Assembly (NCBI GenBank): GCA_944323445.1
Contig: CALUSM010000023.1
Location: 1 to 43,995, forward strand
Direction of reading: 5' to 3'
Length of the DNA: 43,995 bases
From: an uncultured Bacteroidales bacterium
Lineage (GTDB): Bacteria > Bacteroidota > Bacteroidia > Bacteroidales > UBA932
The position numbers and the translations under genes were made by a program. This document shows, in pieces, positions 1 to 7,190 of this stretch (its first letter is position 1; each line of letters starts with the position of its first letter). Under the pieces are notes generated by a model. It was not told the DNA's origin and did not search any database. It saw only the letters and a program-made list of their open reading frames with translations.

Positions 1-510
1 GAGGGCATACTCTTCATAAGGAAGCTGTACAAGGTGGAGAGCGATGCGGACGACAAAGGCCTGAGCGCGGAAGAGCGCATGGAGCAACGCCGTAAGATAT
101 CCTATCCTACAATCCTGATGTTCGAGAAGTGGATCGAGGAAACTTATGCGAAGGTCCTGCCCAAGAGCAGGCTCGGAGAGGCCCTTGCCTATGCCTACAG
201 TCTTCTTCCCCGTCTGTCGCGCTACGTGAACGACGGCAGGATCAACATCGACAACAACCTCATCGAGAATGCCATCAGGCCGCTTGCTCTCGGCAGGAAG
301 AACTATCTCTTCTGCGGCAACGACGCCTCCGCATATCGGGCAGCCATCGTATACTCCCTCATAGGCACCTGCAGGGCTGCAGGGGTCGACCCGAGAACAT
401 GGATGGAGGATGTGCTCAGCAAACTGCCTTACTGGCAGCGCGACGGCAAGGACCTCGCGGGACTCCTGCCCAGAGCCTGGGCAAAGGAAAACCAAATCAC
501 TCCCAAGTAG
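1..510 (+). mobile_element. IS66 family transposase, C-terminal fragment (5' end outside window)
   Basis: The reading frame is open from the first base, so the start lies outside the window. The visible part is the conserved C-terminal end of the IS66 DDE transposase (TnpC/ORFC): the signature IDNNLIENAIRPLALGRKNY lies around nt 244-303, followed by the usual YRAAIVYSLIGTCRAAGVDP stretch. This end carries the last acidic catalytic residue of the DDE triad (the E of LIENAIRP). The frame ends at a TAG directly before a hairpin and the presumed element end. The accessory genes tnpA/tnpB, if present, would lie further left. Family assignment is firm; whether the full copy is intact cannot be judged. 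Confidence 0.93.
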
Positions 511-519
511 TACAAACCA

Positions 520-564
520 GGTCCGACTTGAGCCAACTTCATACAAGTTGGGCCTAGTCGGACC
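520..564. repeat. Hairpin just after the IS66 transposase
   Basis: GGTCCGACT (520-528) pairs with AGTCGGACC (556-564), and CCAACTT (533-539) pairs with AAGTTGG (545-551), with a 4x4 internal loop and a 5-nt apical loop. No T-run follows on either strand, so it is not a standard intrinsic terminator. It lies inside the element, 10 bases after the transposase stop, and may limit read-through or help end recognition. Confidence 0.6.
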
Positions 565-589
565 CAATAGGAATATTCTCTGTCAAATC

Positions 590-614
590 AATACGGTATT
601 CACCGGATGCTTAC
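590..614. mobile_element. Probable right terminal repeat of the IS66 element
   Basis: Read on the minus strand this stretch starts GTAAGCATCCGG, and GTAAGC is the usual outer end of IS66-family terminal repeats. The boundary at 614 is inferred from that, because the left end is outside the window and the repeat cannot be paired. IS66 makes 8-bp target duplications, so 615-622 would be one copy. Confidence 0.5.
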
Positions 615-652
615 AATAGGCTTCTGAGGGGAGAATTGTTCCCGAATTTCCC

Positions 653-660
653 TATCTTTA
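653..660 (+). promoter_or_regulatory. Possible -7 box for mazG
   Basis: TATCTTTA resembles the Bacteroidetes -7 consensus TAnnTTTG and lies 24 bases before the mazG start. No good TTTG is found 19-21 bases upstream. The expected -33 region falls only about 15-20 bases from the inferred IS66 end, so the insertion may have changed this promoter. Confidence 0.4.
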
Positions 661-684
661 CCGCCCGAAAGAAACAGACAGAAT

Positions 685-1527
685 ATGAGCAGAAACGAGA
701 TGTCATCGAGGGAGGCCAAGTTAGAGGCTTTCGGCCGCCTTTTAGATATAATGGATGAGCTCAGGGAGAAATGCCCCTGGGATCACAAGCAGACCACCGA
801 GTCGCTGCGTCCTCAGACGATAGAGGAGACTTACGAGCTGAGTGACGCCATCCTCCGCGGGGAGGGCAGGGAGGTCTCCAAGGAACTGGGCGACGTGCTC
901 CTGCACATCGTCTTCTATGCGAAGATAGCTTCCGAGAAGGGCGAATACGATATCGTGGACGTGATCAACCGTCTGTGCGACAAACTGATCTACCGTCATC
1001 CGCACGTCTTCGGCGAGGTCCATGTGGACGGGGCCGACCAGGTGGTGCAGAACTGGGAGGAGCTCAAGACCAAGGAGAAGGACGGGAACAAGCGGGTGCT
1101 CTCGGGAGTGCCTGTCTCGCTGCCGCCGCTGCTCAAGGCCTACCGCATGCAGGACAAGGCCCGCGCCGTGGGTTTCGACTGGGAGGAACGTTCCCAGGTC
1201 TGGGACAAGGTGGCCGAGGAGCTCGGGGAGTTCCGCGAGGAGCTGGGCCGGATGGACAAGTCGGACCCTGAGTCGGTGAAAAGGGCAGAGGGCGAGCTCG
1301 GTGATTTCCTCTTCTCTATAGTCAACGCCGCCCGTCTGTACGACCTGAATCCCGACACGGCGCTGGAGATGACCTGCGCCAAGTTCCGCCGCCGCTTCAC
1401 TTATCTCGAGGAGCACACCATCCGTCAGGGCAAGTCTCTGAAGGACATGACGCTGGCGGAGATGGACGCTATCTGGGACGAGGCGAAGGCCCTGGAGAAA
1501 AATTCTGAGGACAATGCCGGAAAATAG
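685..1527 (+). CDS. mazG: Nucleoside triphosphate pyrophosphohydrolase MazG
   Basis: MazG hydrolyses (d)NTPs to the monophosphate and pyrophosphate, cleaning non-canonical nucleotides from the cytoplasmic pool. At 280 aa it has the full double-domain layout. The first all-alpha MazG domain has CPWDHKQT at about 30-37, the metal-binding EETYE at 47-51 and ELGDVL at 67-72. A second MazG domain occupies about 165-260, with EELGEFREEL and GELGDFLFSI motifs. The ATG at 685 gives the expected N-terminus. It overlaps the following tcdA-type gene by 14 bases, indicating a translationally coupled pair. The IS66 end lies 70 bases upstream. Confidence 0.93.
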   Translation: MSRNEMSSREAKLEAFGRLLDIMDELREKCPWDHKQTTESLRPQTIEETYELSDAILRGEGREVSKELGDVLLHIVFYAKIASEKGEYDIVDVINRLCDKLIYRHPHVFGEVHVDGADQVVQNWEELKTKEKDGNKRVLSGVPVSLPPLLKAYRMQDKARAVGFDWEERSQVWDKVAEELGEFREELGRMDKSDPESVKRAEGELGDFLFSIVNAARLYDLNPDTALEMTCAKFRRRFTYLEEHTIRQGKSLKDMTLAEMDAIWDEAKALEKNSEDNAGK

Positions 1528-2305
1528 CCCTGCCTGGCTCGAGCGCACCGCTCTGCTGGTGGGCGGGGAGGCCCTGCTGGCCCTGAAAAACGCGACCGTA
1601 GTGGTCGCCGGTCTGGGCGGGGTGGGGGCATACGCTGCGGAGATGACGGCCCGCGCCGGAGTAGGGCGGATGGTTATCATCGATTCGGACCGGGTGGGGG
1701 AGAGCAACCGGAACCGGCAGCTGCTGGCACTCTGCTCGACTGTAGGACGGCCCAAGGCGGAGGTTATGGCGGAAAGGCTTCTGGACATCAATCCGGACCT
1801 GCAGATAATTAAAGTGGAGGAATATCTGACTGAGGACAATATAGCTGCTGTGCTGGAACGCTCCTGCGCCGAGGCTGGAGCCGCCCGTCCGGATTTTCTC
1901 ATCGATGCGATTGATACCCTGGCCCCGAAGATTGCCCTTATCGCCCATTGTGTCCACAGCGGTATCCCCCTTGTTTCCTCGATGGGTGCCGGGGCCAAAT
2001 TAGATGCCACGAAGGTCCGTCTGACCGACCTCTCGAAGTCCTACAACTGCCCCCTGGCCTTCATTCTCCGGAAGAAACTCCGCAGGATAGGCATCAGCAA
2101 GGGCTTCCCCGTGGTGTTCTCGGAGGAACTGCCGGACCGTGACGCCATTGTCCCGACAGAGGGCGAGCGCAATAAGAAGTCCCAGGTAGGGACCATTTCC
2201 TACATTCCTGCCGTCTTTGGCTGTGTCTGCGCGCAGGCAGCCATACGGTACCTGATGGGAAATAATATTACAGACGGGTTATCTCATCGGCAGACAGACC
2301 GGTGA
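1514..2305 (+). CDS. tcdA: tRNA threonylcarbamoyladenosine dehydratase (TcdA/CsdL, ThiF superfamily)
   Basis: This E1/ThiF/MoeB-type enzyme uses ATP to dehydrate t6A37 of tRNA to its cyclic form. The 263-aa product has the nucleotide-binding GLGGVGAYAAE at 33-43, the acidic DSDRV with downstream NRNRQL that bind ATP, and LIDAIDTL followed by SSMGAGAKLD, the arrangement of the TcdA branch rather than of full ubiquitin-like E1 enzymes. It overlaps mazG by 14 bases. Its 3' end overlaps the convergent nuclease gene by 38 bases, leaving no intergenic terminator. The last residues (about 255-263) are encoded in that overlap and look non-conserved. The family is clear; TcdA over other ThiF paralogues is probable. 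Confidence 0.85.
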   Translation: MPENSPAWLERTALLVGGEALLALKNATVVVAGLGGVGAYAAEMTARAGVGRMVIIDSDRVGESNRNRQLLALCSTVGRPKAEVMAERLLDINPDLQIIKVEEYLTEDNIAAVLERSCAEAGAARPDFLIDAIDTLAPKIALIAHCVHSGIPLVSSMGAGAKLDATKVRLTDLSKSYNCPLAFILRKKLRRIGISKGFPVVFSEELPDRDAIVPTEGERNKKSQVGTISYIPAVFGCVCAQAAIRYLMGNNITDGLSHRQTDR

Positions 2306-3200
2306 TCCGGACGATAGTAGCTGTTTCCATACCCATGGACTTCAGCTTGCGGGCGATTTCCGTACTTTTCTTACGCTCTCCTTCCTTTTCCCCTTCTAAC
2401 AGGCCTTCAGCGCGTCCCTCGGCACGTCCCTCAGCGCGTCCCTCGGCCAGTCCTTCCCAGCGCCCTTCCTCCCGTTCCGTATACACGTTTGAGCGGAGAA
2501 TCACCAGGTTGTCCAGATGACGGTAATAGGCTTTCAGCTCTTCCTTGGACATGCGGGCAAGACGCAGATGCTCGCGGGCCTCGCTCAGTCCCGGTGCCGT
2601 CGCCGTGTCCGGGATATCACCTGTGTTCAGGTAGTATATCCACTCTTCCAAAGGACTCTTGGCCACTTTGTCGAAATCGTTCACTTTCAATATGTAATAT
2701 TCCGGATACAGTTGGCTCACAGCGTCCACTGCGAACTTCTGGCGCTGGAAAGGAGTCAGCTCCAGCAACTCTCCCGTATGGATCCCGCGGAACTCAGTCT
2801 TGCCGTGGTATACCGTGTCGTGGCCGTGCCCCAGGGAGAAGTACACGATGTTCACACTGTAGACTTTACGGATATTCTCATAGCCCTGCCCGCGGTTGAT
2901 GTATTCTGTCACCAGCTTTGATGTCCCGAAGAGCATACGCTGGAAATATGCGTACTCAGTGTTGTTCTGCACTTCAATAAGTATAAGCGCTCCTTTGGAA
3001 TTCTCTGCAAGGAGATCCACACGGTTGGACTTATCGTACTCGTCTTCCTGGTTGCTCTCGCTCTCCAGCAGTTTCTGAATCTTGATACGCTCTCCAAGCA
3101 GAGTGGTCAGAAAACCCTCCAGCACTGCGAAATTCGCCTTGTTGCGCAGCAGGCGCTTCATCGCCCAGTCGAAACGGATGTAATTGCTTGCCATAATCAT
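2268..3200 (-). CDS. Rpn family recombination-promoting nuclease / PD-(D/E)XK transposase-like protein
   Basis: The 310-aa product belongs to the PD-(D/E)XK Rpn/YhgA-like family, whose members are DNA endonucleases that promote RecA-independent recombination and are annotated as 'nuclease family transposase' in Bacteroidetes. The active-site pattern is visible: Asp62 (NRVDLLAEN), then Glu76 and Gln78 (ILIEVQNN). The N-terminus FDWAMKRLL, the YINRGQGYENIRKVYSVNI block and the SPLEEWIYYL block are typical. Near residues 247-265 is an in-frame run of Ala-Glu-Gly-Arg units encoded by 12-bp repeats, a linker usual in this family. Met1 or Met3 could start the protein. It has a consensus promoter at 3218-3249 and is therefore its own unit. 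Confidence 0.88.
   Translation of the reverse strand: MIMASNYIRFDWAMKRLLRNKANFAVLEGFLTTLLGERIKIQKLLESESNQEDEYDKSNRVDLLAENSKGALILIEVQNNTEYAYFQRMLFGTSKLVTEYINRGQGYENIRKVYSVNIVYFSLGHGHDTVYHGKTEFRGIHTGELLELTPFQRQKFAVDAVSQLYPEYYILKVNDFDKVAKSPLEEWIYYLNTGDIPDTATAPGLSEAREHLRLARMSKEELKAYYRHLDNLVILRSNVYTEREEGRWEGLAEGRAEGRAEGRAEGLLEGEKEGERKKSTEIARKLKSMGMETATIVRITGLSADEITRL
2410..2457. repeat. In-frame 12-bp tandem repeat within the Rpn gene
   Basis: Four consecutive 12-base units are related to GCGCGTCCCTCG (2410-2421, 2422-2433, 2434-2445, 2446-2457, the last diverged). On the coding strand they encode Ala-Glu-Gly-Arg units. Because the unit is a multiple of three, gain or loss of copies keeps the frame. 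Confidence 0.8.
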
Positions 3201-3217
3201 TCCTACTTTGTCCGTAG

Positions 3218-3249
3218 CAAAAATAGGATTTTAATTTCTATATAGCAAA
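3218..3249 (-). promoter_or_regulatory. Promoter of the Rpn nuclease gene
   Basis: On the minus strand TTTG (3249-3246), a 20-base spacer and TATTTTTG (3225-3218) match the Bacteroidetes -33/-7 consensus exactly. The expected transcription start is near 3211, about 10 bases before the first ATG at 3200. The -33 box lies in the T-rich tail of the capsule terminator. Confidence 0.72.
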
Positions 3250-3295
3250 CAAAACATCCCGCTGCCCTCTTCTTTTCGAGGAGGCAGCGGGATGT
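3247..3295 (-). terminator. Terminator of the capsule operon
   Basis: ACATCCCGCTGCC (3254-3266) pairs perfectly with GGCAGCGGGATGT (3283-3295), a 13-bp GC-rich stem with a 16-nt loop. On the minus strand it is followed by TTTTGTTTG. It lies 36 bases past the stop of the last capsule gene, which reads leftward. The plus-strand side lacks a T-run, so it acts mainly for the capsule operon. Confidence 0.82.
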
Positions 3296-3330
3296 CCGGT
3301 TTCATTCAGAGCTCAGGCCAGGCTAGACCG

Positions 3331-4572
3331 CTACAGCAGCAGCGAGCGGATGCCGTCCACGATGTAGCGGGCATCCTCGTCGGTGACGCATGGGCCGCTC
3401 GGCAGGCAGAGACCCACCCTGAAGAGGGACTCGCTCACGCCGCTGAGATAGGCCGGGCAGTCAGCGTACACCGGCTGGCGGTGCATGGGCTTCCACAGAG
3501 GGCGGGACTCGATGCCCAGGGCGTCCAGGCCGATGCGGAGGGCCTCCACGTTGGCGTTAGGCTCGCAGTCCGTGTGGGTCGTGTCGGCTGCGTGGGTCAC
3601 TCCGGCGGCGCCTCCCACCGCGCCCTCTACGGCGTTGCGGTAGGCATTCTCCTGGCCCTTTATGCGCAGCTCCGGGTCGACGGTCACGGTGTTCAGCCAG
3701 TAGTTGCTGTCGTACCTCCCGTCCGGGTTCTCATGGAGGGTGATGCCGTCCACGTCCTTCAGCAGCTCCCGGTACAGGGCGCACATATGCTTGTGGTGGG
3801 CGACATGAGCGTCCGCAACCGTCATCTGGCCGCGACCGATACCCGCGCAGATGTTCGACATGCGGTAGTTGTAGCCGATGCGCTCGTGCTGGTAGTACGG
3901 ATACGCCTCGCGGGCCTGGGTCGCATAGAACATGATCTCGTTCTTGGCCGCCGCATCGGGGCAGATGAGCGCACCGCCGCCCGAGGTCGTAATCATCTTG
4001 TTGCCGTTGAACGACAGCACGCCGTACCTTCCGAACGTGCCCAGCACCCGGCCGTCGAACCTGGAGCCGAAGCCCTCCGCAGCATCCTCTATCACCGGGA
4101 CACCGTAGCGGCCGGCTATCTCCATTATCTCATCGATCCTGTAGGGCATGCCGTACAGAGCCACAGGGATGATCGCCTTGGGAGCCTTGCCCGTCCTGGC
4201 GATACGGTCCTTGATCGCCTCCTCCAGCAGTCCGGGATCCATATTCCAGGACTCTTTTTCCGAATCCACGAACACCGGCTTCGCCCCCAGGTAGGTCACG
4301 GGATGAGACGACGCGCAGAACGTGAAGCTCTGCACCACCACCTCATCCCCGGGCCCCACCCCGCAGGCTATCAGCGCCAGATGCACCGCCGCAGTACCCG
4401 CAGACAGAGCCACCACCTCCTTCCCCTCTCCGACAAAATTCTTCAGATCCTCCTCAAAACCGTTCACGTTGGGTCCGAGAGGCACGACCCAGTTAGTATC
4501 GAAGGCCTCCTTAATAAAGGCCTGCTCCGTCCCGCTCATATGAGCCAGACAGAGATAAATCCTCTTTCCCAT
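3331..4572 (-). CDS. DegT/DnrJ/EryC1/StrS-family PLP-dependent sugar aminotransferase (PglE/EpsN-like)
   Basis: Sugar aminotransferases of this family transfer an amino group from glutamate to a 4-keto (or 3-keto) nucleotide sugar. The 413-aa product starts with the EpsN/PglE-like HMSGTEQAFIKEAFDTNWV and PLGPNVNGFE. Asp163 in VIEDAAEGFGS contacts the PLP ring, and Lys192 in SFNGNKMITTSGGG is the Schiff-base lysine. It is the last gene of the capsule operon, 137 bases after the PglC-like transferase, and stands with PglD-like and PglC-like genes. Together they suggest a UDP-2,4-diamino-trideoxyhexose (bacillosamine-type) or 4-amino-4,6-dideoxy sugar. An Ala/Thr/His-rich stretch at about 305-335 makes it slightly longer than usual. 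The exact sugar is inference. Confidence 0.88.
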   Translation of the reverse strand: MGKRIYLCLAHMSGTEQAFIKEAFDTNWVVPLGPNVNGFEEDLKNFVGEGKEVVALSAGTAAVHLALIACGVGPGDEVVVQSFTFCASSHPVTYLGAKPVFVDSEKESWNMDPGLLEEAIKDRIARTGKAPKAIIPVALYGMPYRIDEIMEIAGRYGVPVIEDAAEGFGSRFDGRVLGTFGRYGVLSFNGNKMITTSGGGALICPDAAAKNEIMFYATQAREAYPYYQHERIGYNYRMSNICAGIGRGQMTVADAHVAHHKHMCALYRELLKDVDGITLHENPDGRYDSNYWLNTVTVDPELRIKGQENAYRNAVEGAVGGAAGVTHAADTTHTDCEPNANVEALRIGLDALGIESRPLWKPMHRQPVYADCPAYLSGVSESLFRVGLCLPSGPCVTDEDARYIVDGIRSLLL

Positions 4573-4709
4573 AAATTATTGTTAACTATAAAATAGAATT
4601 AAAGCTCAAGTAAGCGTGATTCTTACACACAGTCAATAATGCTTCCATATCCACACTGTTTCTGCAACTGATGGCTGATTGAATCCGTGCCTTTCAGAAA
4701 ATTATCCCA

Positions 4710-5330
4710 TCAGTTTGTCCCGTCAAAAGGATGCATTGTAGCCTCTCCTTCGAAAGAGATATCAGCACGGGTAAATACTTTCTTTACAGTCAGAAAAATA
4801 ATTTTAATATCCAACCACATCGTCAGGTGATCCACATACCAAACATCCAGTTCGAATTTCTTTGTCCACGAGATATTGTTCCGCCCGTTGACCTGTGCCC
4901 AACCCGTAATTCCCGGACGGACCTCATGTCTTCTGGCCTGTTCCTTGGAATACAAAGGAAGATACTGTGGCAAAAGCGGCCTCGGTCCGACTATGGCCAT
5001 GTCGCCTTTGAGCACATTCCACAGTTGTGGCAACTCGTCTATTGACAGAGATCTGAAGGCCTGGCCTATTTTTGTGATTCTTTGAGCATCAGGCAACAAA
5101 TTCCCGTCAGCATCCATTTCATCCGTCATAGTCTTGAACTTCACAGCCTTGAATATCCTGCCATCCTTCCCTGGGCGGTTCTGGGTGAAAAACACACCTG
5201 CCCCCTTGTTCGCAAAATGCAGAACGATTATGAATACCAACATGAAGGGTGACAGTACCAGCAAGGCACAGAAAGTGATGCAGAAATCGAGTAGTCGTTT
5301 GAAAAAATGGGCGTACATAAGTGCCTGCAT
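4710..5330 (-). CDS. Undecaprenyl-phosphate sugar-1-phosphate transferase (PglC-like initiating transferase)
   Basis: This monotopic phosphoglycosyltransferase moves a sugar-1-phosphate from a UDP-sugar to undecaprenyl phosphate and so starts repeat-unit synthesis on the inner membrane. The 206-aa length is that of the minimal PglC type, not the large WbaP/WcaJ type. Visible are the N-terminal KRLLDF motif before one hydrophobic re-entrant segment (about 14-40), FTQNRPGKDGRIFKAVKFKT, LPQLWNVLKGDMAIVGPRPL and RPGITGWAQVNGRN. The start overlaps the stop of the upstream acetyltransferase gene in a TAATG, showing coupling. MYAHFFK five codons in is an alternative start. It probably uses the product of the adjacent aminotransferase and acetyltransferase. 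Confidence 0.92.
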   Translation of the reverse strand: MQALMYAHFFKRLLDFCITFCALLVLSPFMLVFIIVLHFANKGAGVFFTQNRPGKDGRIFKAVKFKTMTDEMDADGNLLPDAQRITKIGQAFRSLSIDELPQLWNVLKGDMAIVGPRPLLPQYLPLYSKEQARRHEVRPGITGWAQVNGRNNISWTKKFELDVWYVDHLTMWLDIKIIFLTVKKVFTRADISFEGEATMHPFDGTN

Positions 5331-5974
5331 TAATGAAACTTTATCACTTTAGCCGGGACTCCCACCGCAGTGCAGTTTGCCGGTAAGTCTTTTGCAACAA
5401 CAGCGCCAGCACCGATTATGGTATTATCTCCAACTGTCAATCTGTTAATCAATTTAGCACCAACACCAACATAGACCCCTTCGCCAATTGTACTTTCTCC
5501 AGATACATTTACACTTGGCATGAAAGAACAGTAGTCTTTAATTTCTGTATCATGTCCGACTGTACAATTCCAATCCAGTGCAACAAATCGCTTTAAAATA
5601 GTATTCACACTAATTATCACTCCAGCACAAACAATACATCCACAATCTATTGTTGAATAATTCTTATCCATAATAATAGCCGAGGGATGTATCAGTGTAG
5701 GAAATTCAATGTTGTCATTATTAAGATTTTCGACAATTCGACGTTTCACTTCTGGAGAAGCAATTGCTAATACTACGTCTATTTTTTCAGGCCACGCATT
5801 AAATTCATCATAGCCTCCTAAAATATTATATCCATTTACAACGTCCTCTTTTGATTTACCGTCATCAAAAAAGCCTATTACTTGATATTGGTGATGGATG
5901 CTATTGATATCATTTATCAATGTCAACACTTCACGACCGAACCCTCCGGCACCGTATATCGCAATCTTTTTCAT
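5330..5974 (-). CDS. NeuD/PglD-family sugar O/N-acetyltransferase
   Basis: Members acetylate the 4-amino group of UDP-amino sugars (PglD) or sialic acid hydroxyls (NeuD). The 214-aa protein has the N-terminal nucleotide-sugar-binding loop GAGGFGREV (8-16) and a C-terminal left-handed beta-helix of hexapeptide repeats (about 95-205), ending in GAGAVVAKDLPANCTAVGVPAKVI. His141 in CTVGHDTEI is in the position of the catalytic base of PglD. Its stop overlaps the start of the PglC-like gene, and with the PglE-like aminotransferase it forms a pathway block. Codon use is more AT-rich than in the flanking sugar-transferase and capG genes, as in the next gene upstream. Confidence 0.9.
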   Translation of the reverse strand: MKKIAIYGAGGFGREVLTLINDINSIHHQYQVIGFFDDGKSKEDVVNGYNILGGYDEFNAWPEKIDVVLAIASPEVKRRIVENLNNDNIEFPTLIHPSAIIMDKNYSTIDCGCIVCAGVIISVNTILKRFVALDWNCTVGHDTEIKDYCSFMPSVNVSGESTIGEGVYVGVGAKLINRLTVGDNTIIGAGAVVAKDLPANCTAVGVPAKVIKFH

Positions 5975-5975
5975 T

Positions 5976-7187
5976 TTAATTCTTTTTACAATGTTCCATT
6001 ATTATCTGATAGCTTCTTTGCACTTGGTAGTGTCTCAATAGATATTCAAAACCTGCTTCTCCCATCCTTTTCATCTCTTCATTGGACTCTAGTATTCGAT
6101 TTATCAATTCATTAAACTTATTAATATCACCATGCAGGCAACTGTATCCAAATCCATTATTGTAAATAATTTCTCCCATATCTGTATTTGGATCTGTCGC
6201 AGCGATTATCGGCATTTTGTTTTCAAGGTATGAAAGTATTCTTGATGGGAAATTGGGTATTGTAAAACGCCTGTCTAAGAAAATAAGCCCAATATCACAG
6301 TTCCTTACAAGTTTGTCATAATCTTCTTTTGGTAATGCGGACAATAATGATGCTGATTTGGGTTTATTTTTATCAAACCATTGTCTTAGTTTCCCATATT
6401 CTGTTCCAGAACCGACTATCAGGAAATAACAATCAGTACGGTTGATATTAGCCTGGAGGCACTGCATCAAAAAGTCTATACCCTGTGGTTTTCCGAGATT
6501 CCCGCCGTAGATGAATATCGGTCTATCGAGAGGTAATCCATATTTTTTACGTATTTCATTCCTCTCAGCATCTGTTATATCTTGTGAAACAACTTCAATG
6601 CTATTTGGATTGACTTCTACTTTGCAATTGGGTATATCATTGTGTTTTAGGACGTACTCGACATTAGCAGGAGACATGCATCCGATATAATCTGATATAA
6701 TGTATAAGCGGATTTCTTTTTTTCTGAAATATTTATATATGGGGTTTGACTTACTGAGCATCCCGATATCCACTGCATTTTGTGGGAAAATATCTTTCAG
6801 AAGCAAATATGTCAGGGCTGACGAATTTTTTCTTTTAAGATATTTAATAACTTTTATAAATGTAACAGGAGGTGTGGAGTACAGGATAAGGTCAAACTTT
6901 ACATTTTTCAAATACTTCTTTATAGCCGCTGTGAATTCATATTCAAACAACAGAGTACCAATGCCTTTTTCAACAACATTGGTTTTTTGAAGATTGAGTG
7001 TTTTAACTCCCAATATATGAATTCCGCTGTCACTATACAAAGACGTTGAAAGATGAAATTGTCTCTCACGTGGATAAACAATATATACATTATGGCCTTC
7101 ATCACGGAATTTTCGCATGAGGTCAGTGTATATACCGCGGATGTTTACATCACTTATTCGCGATTGAGTTAAAAAAATCAGATTCAT
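5976..7187 (-). CDS. Glycosyltransferase family 4 (WbuB/CapM-like)
   Basis: A cytoplasmic GT-B glycosyltransferase of 403 aa that would add one sugar to the lipid-linked repeat unit. The N-terminal domain starts MNLIFLTQSRISDVNIRGIYTDL. The C-terminal nucleotide-sugar domain has FIYGGNLGKPQGIDFL and the acceptor/donor region PNFPSRILSYLENKMPII, where GT4 enzymes carry their EX7E-type motif. It follows capG by 3 bases and precedes the acetyltransferase by 1 base. In E. coli and Pseudomonas the gene next to the L-FucNAc pathway is the L-FucNAc transferase WbuB/WbpL-type, so L-FucNAc transfer is a reasonable guess. It is distinctly AT-rich compared with capG. Confidence 0.85.
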   Translation of the reverse strand: MNLIFLTQSRISDVNIRGIYTDLMRKFRDEGHNVYIVYPRERQFHLSTSLYSDSGIHILGVKTLNLQKTNVVEKGIGTLLFEYEFTAAIKKYLKNVKFDLILYSTPPVTFIKVIKYLKRKNSSALTYLLLKDIFPQNAVDIGMLSKSNPIYKYFRKKEIRLYIISDYIGCMSPANVEYVLKHNDIPNCKVEVNPNSIEVVSQDITDAERNEIRKKYGLPLDRPIFIYGGNLGKPQGIDFLMQCLQANINRTDCYFLIVGSGTEYGKLRQWFDKNKPKSASLLSALPKEDYDKLVRNCDIGLIFLDRRFTIPNFPSRILSYLENKMPIIAATDPNTDMGEIIYNNGFGYSCLHGDINKFNELINRILESNEEMKRMGEAGFEYLLRHYQVQRSYQIIMEHCKKN

Positions 7188-7190
7188 GTC

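Noticed and set aside
742-2010. 422-codon open frame on the minus strand opposite mazG and tcdA
   Set aside because: It mirrors two genes with clear family motifs; the translation is low-complexity and unlike any family. It arises from GC-rich codon use.
3292-4596. 434-codon plus-strand frame over the DegT gene
   Set aside because: Shadow of an aminotransferase with PLP lysine and family motifs on the minus strand.
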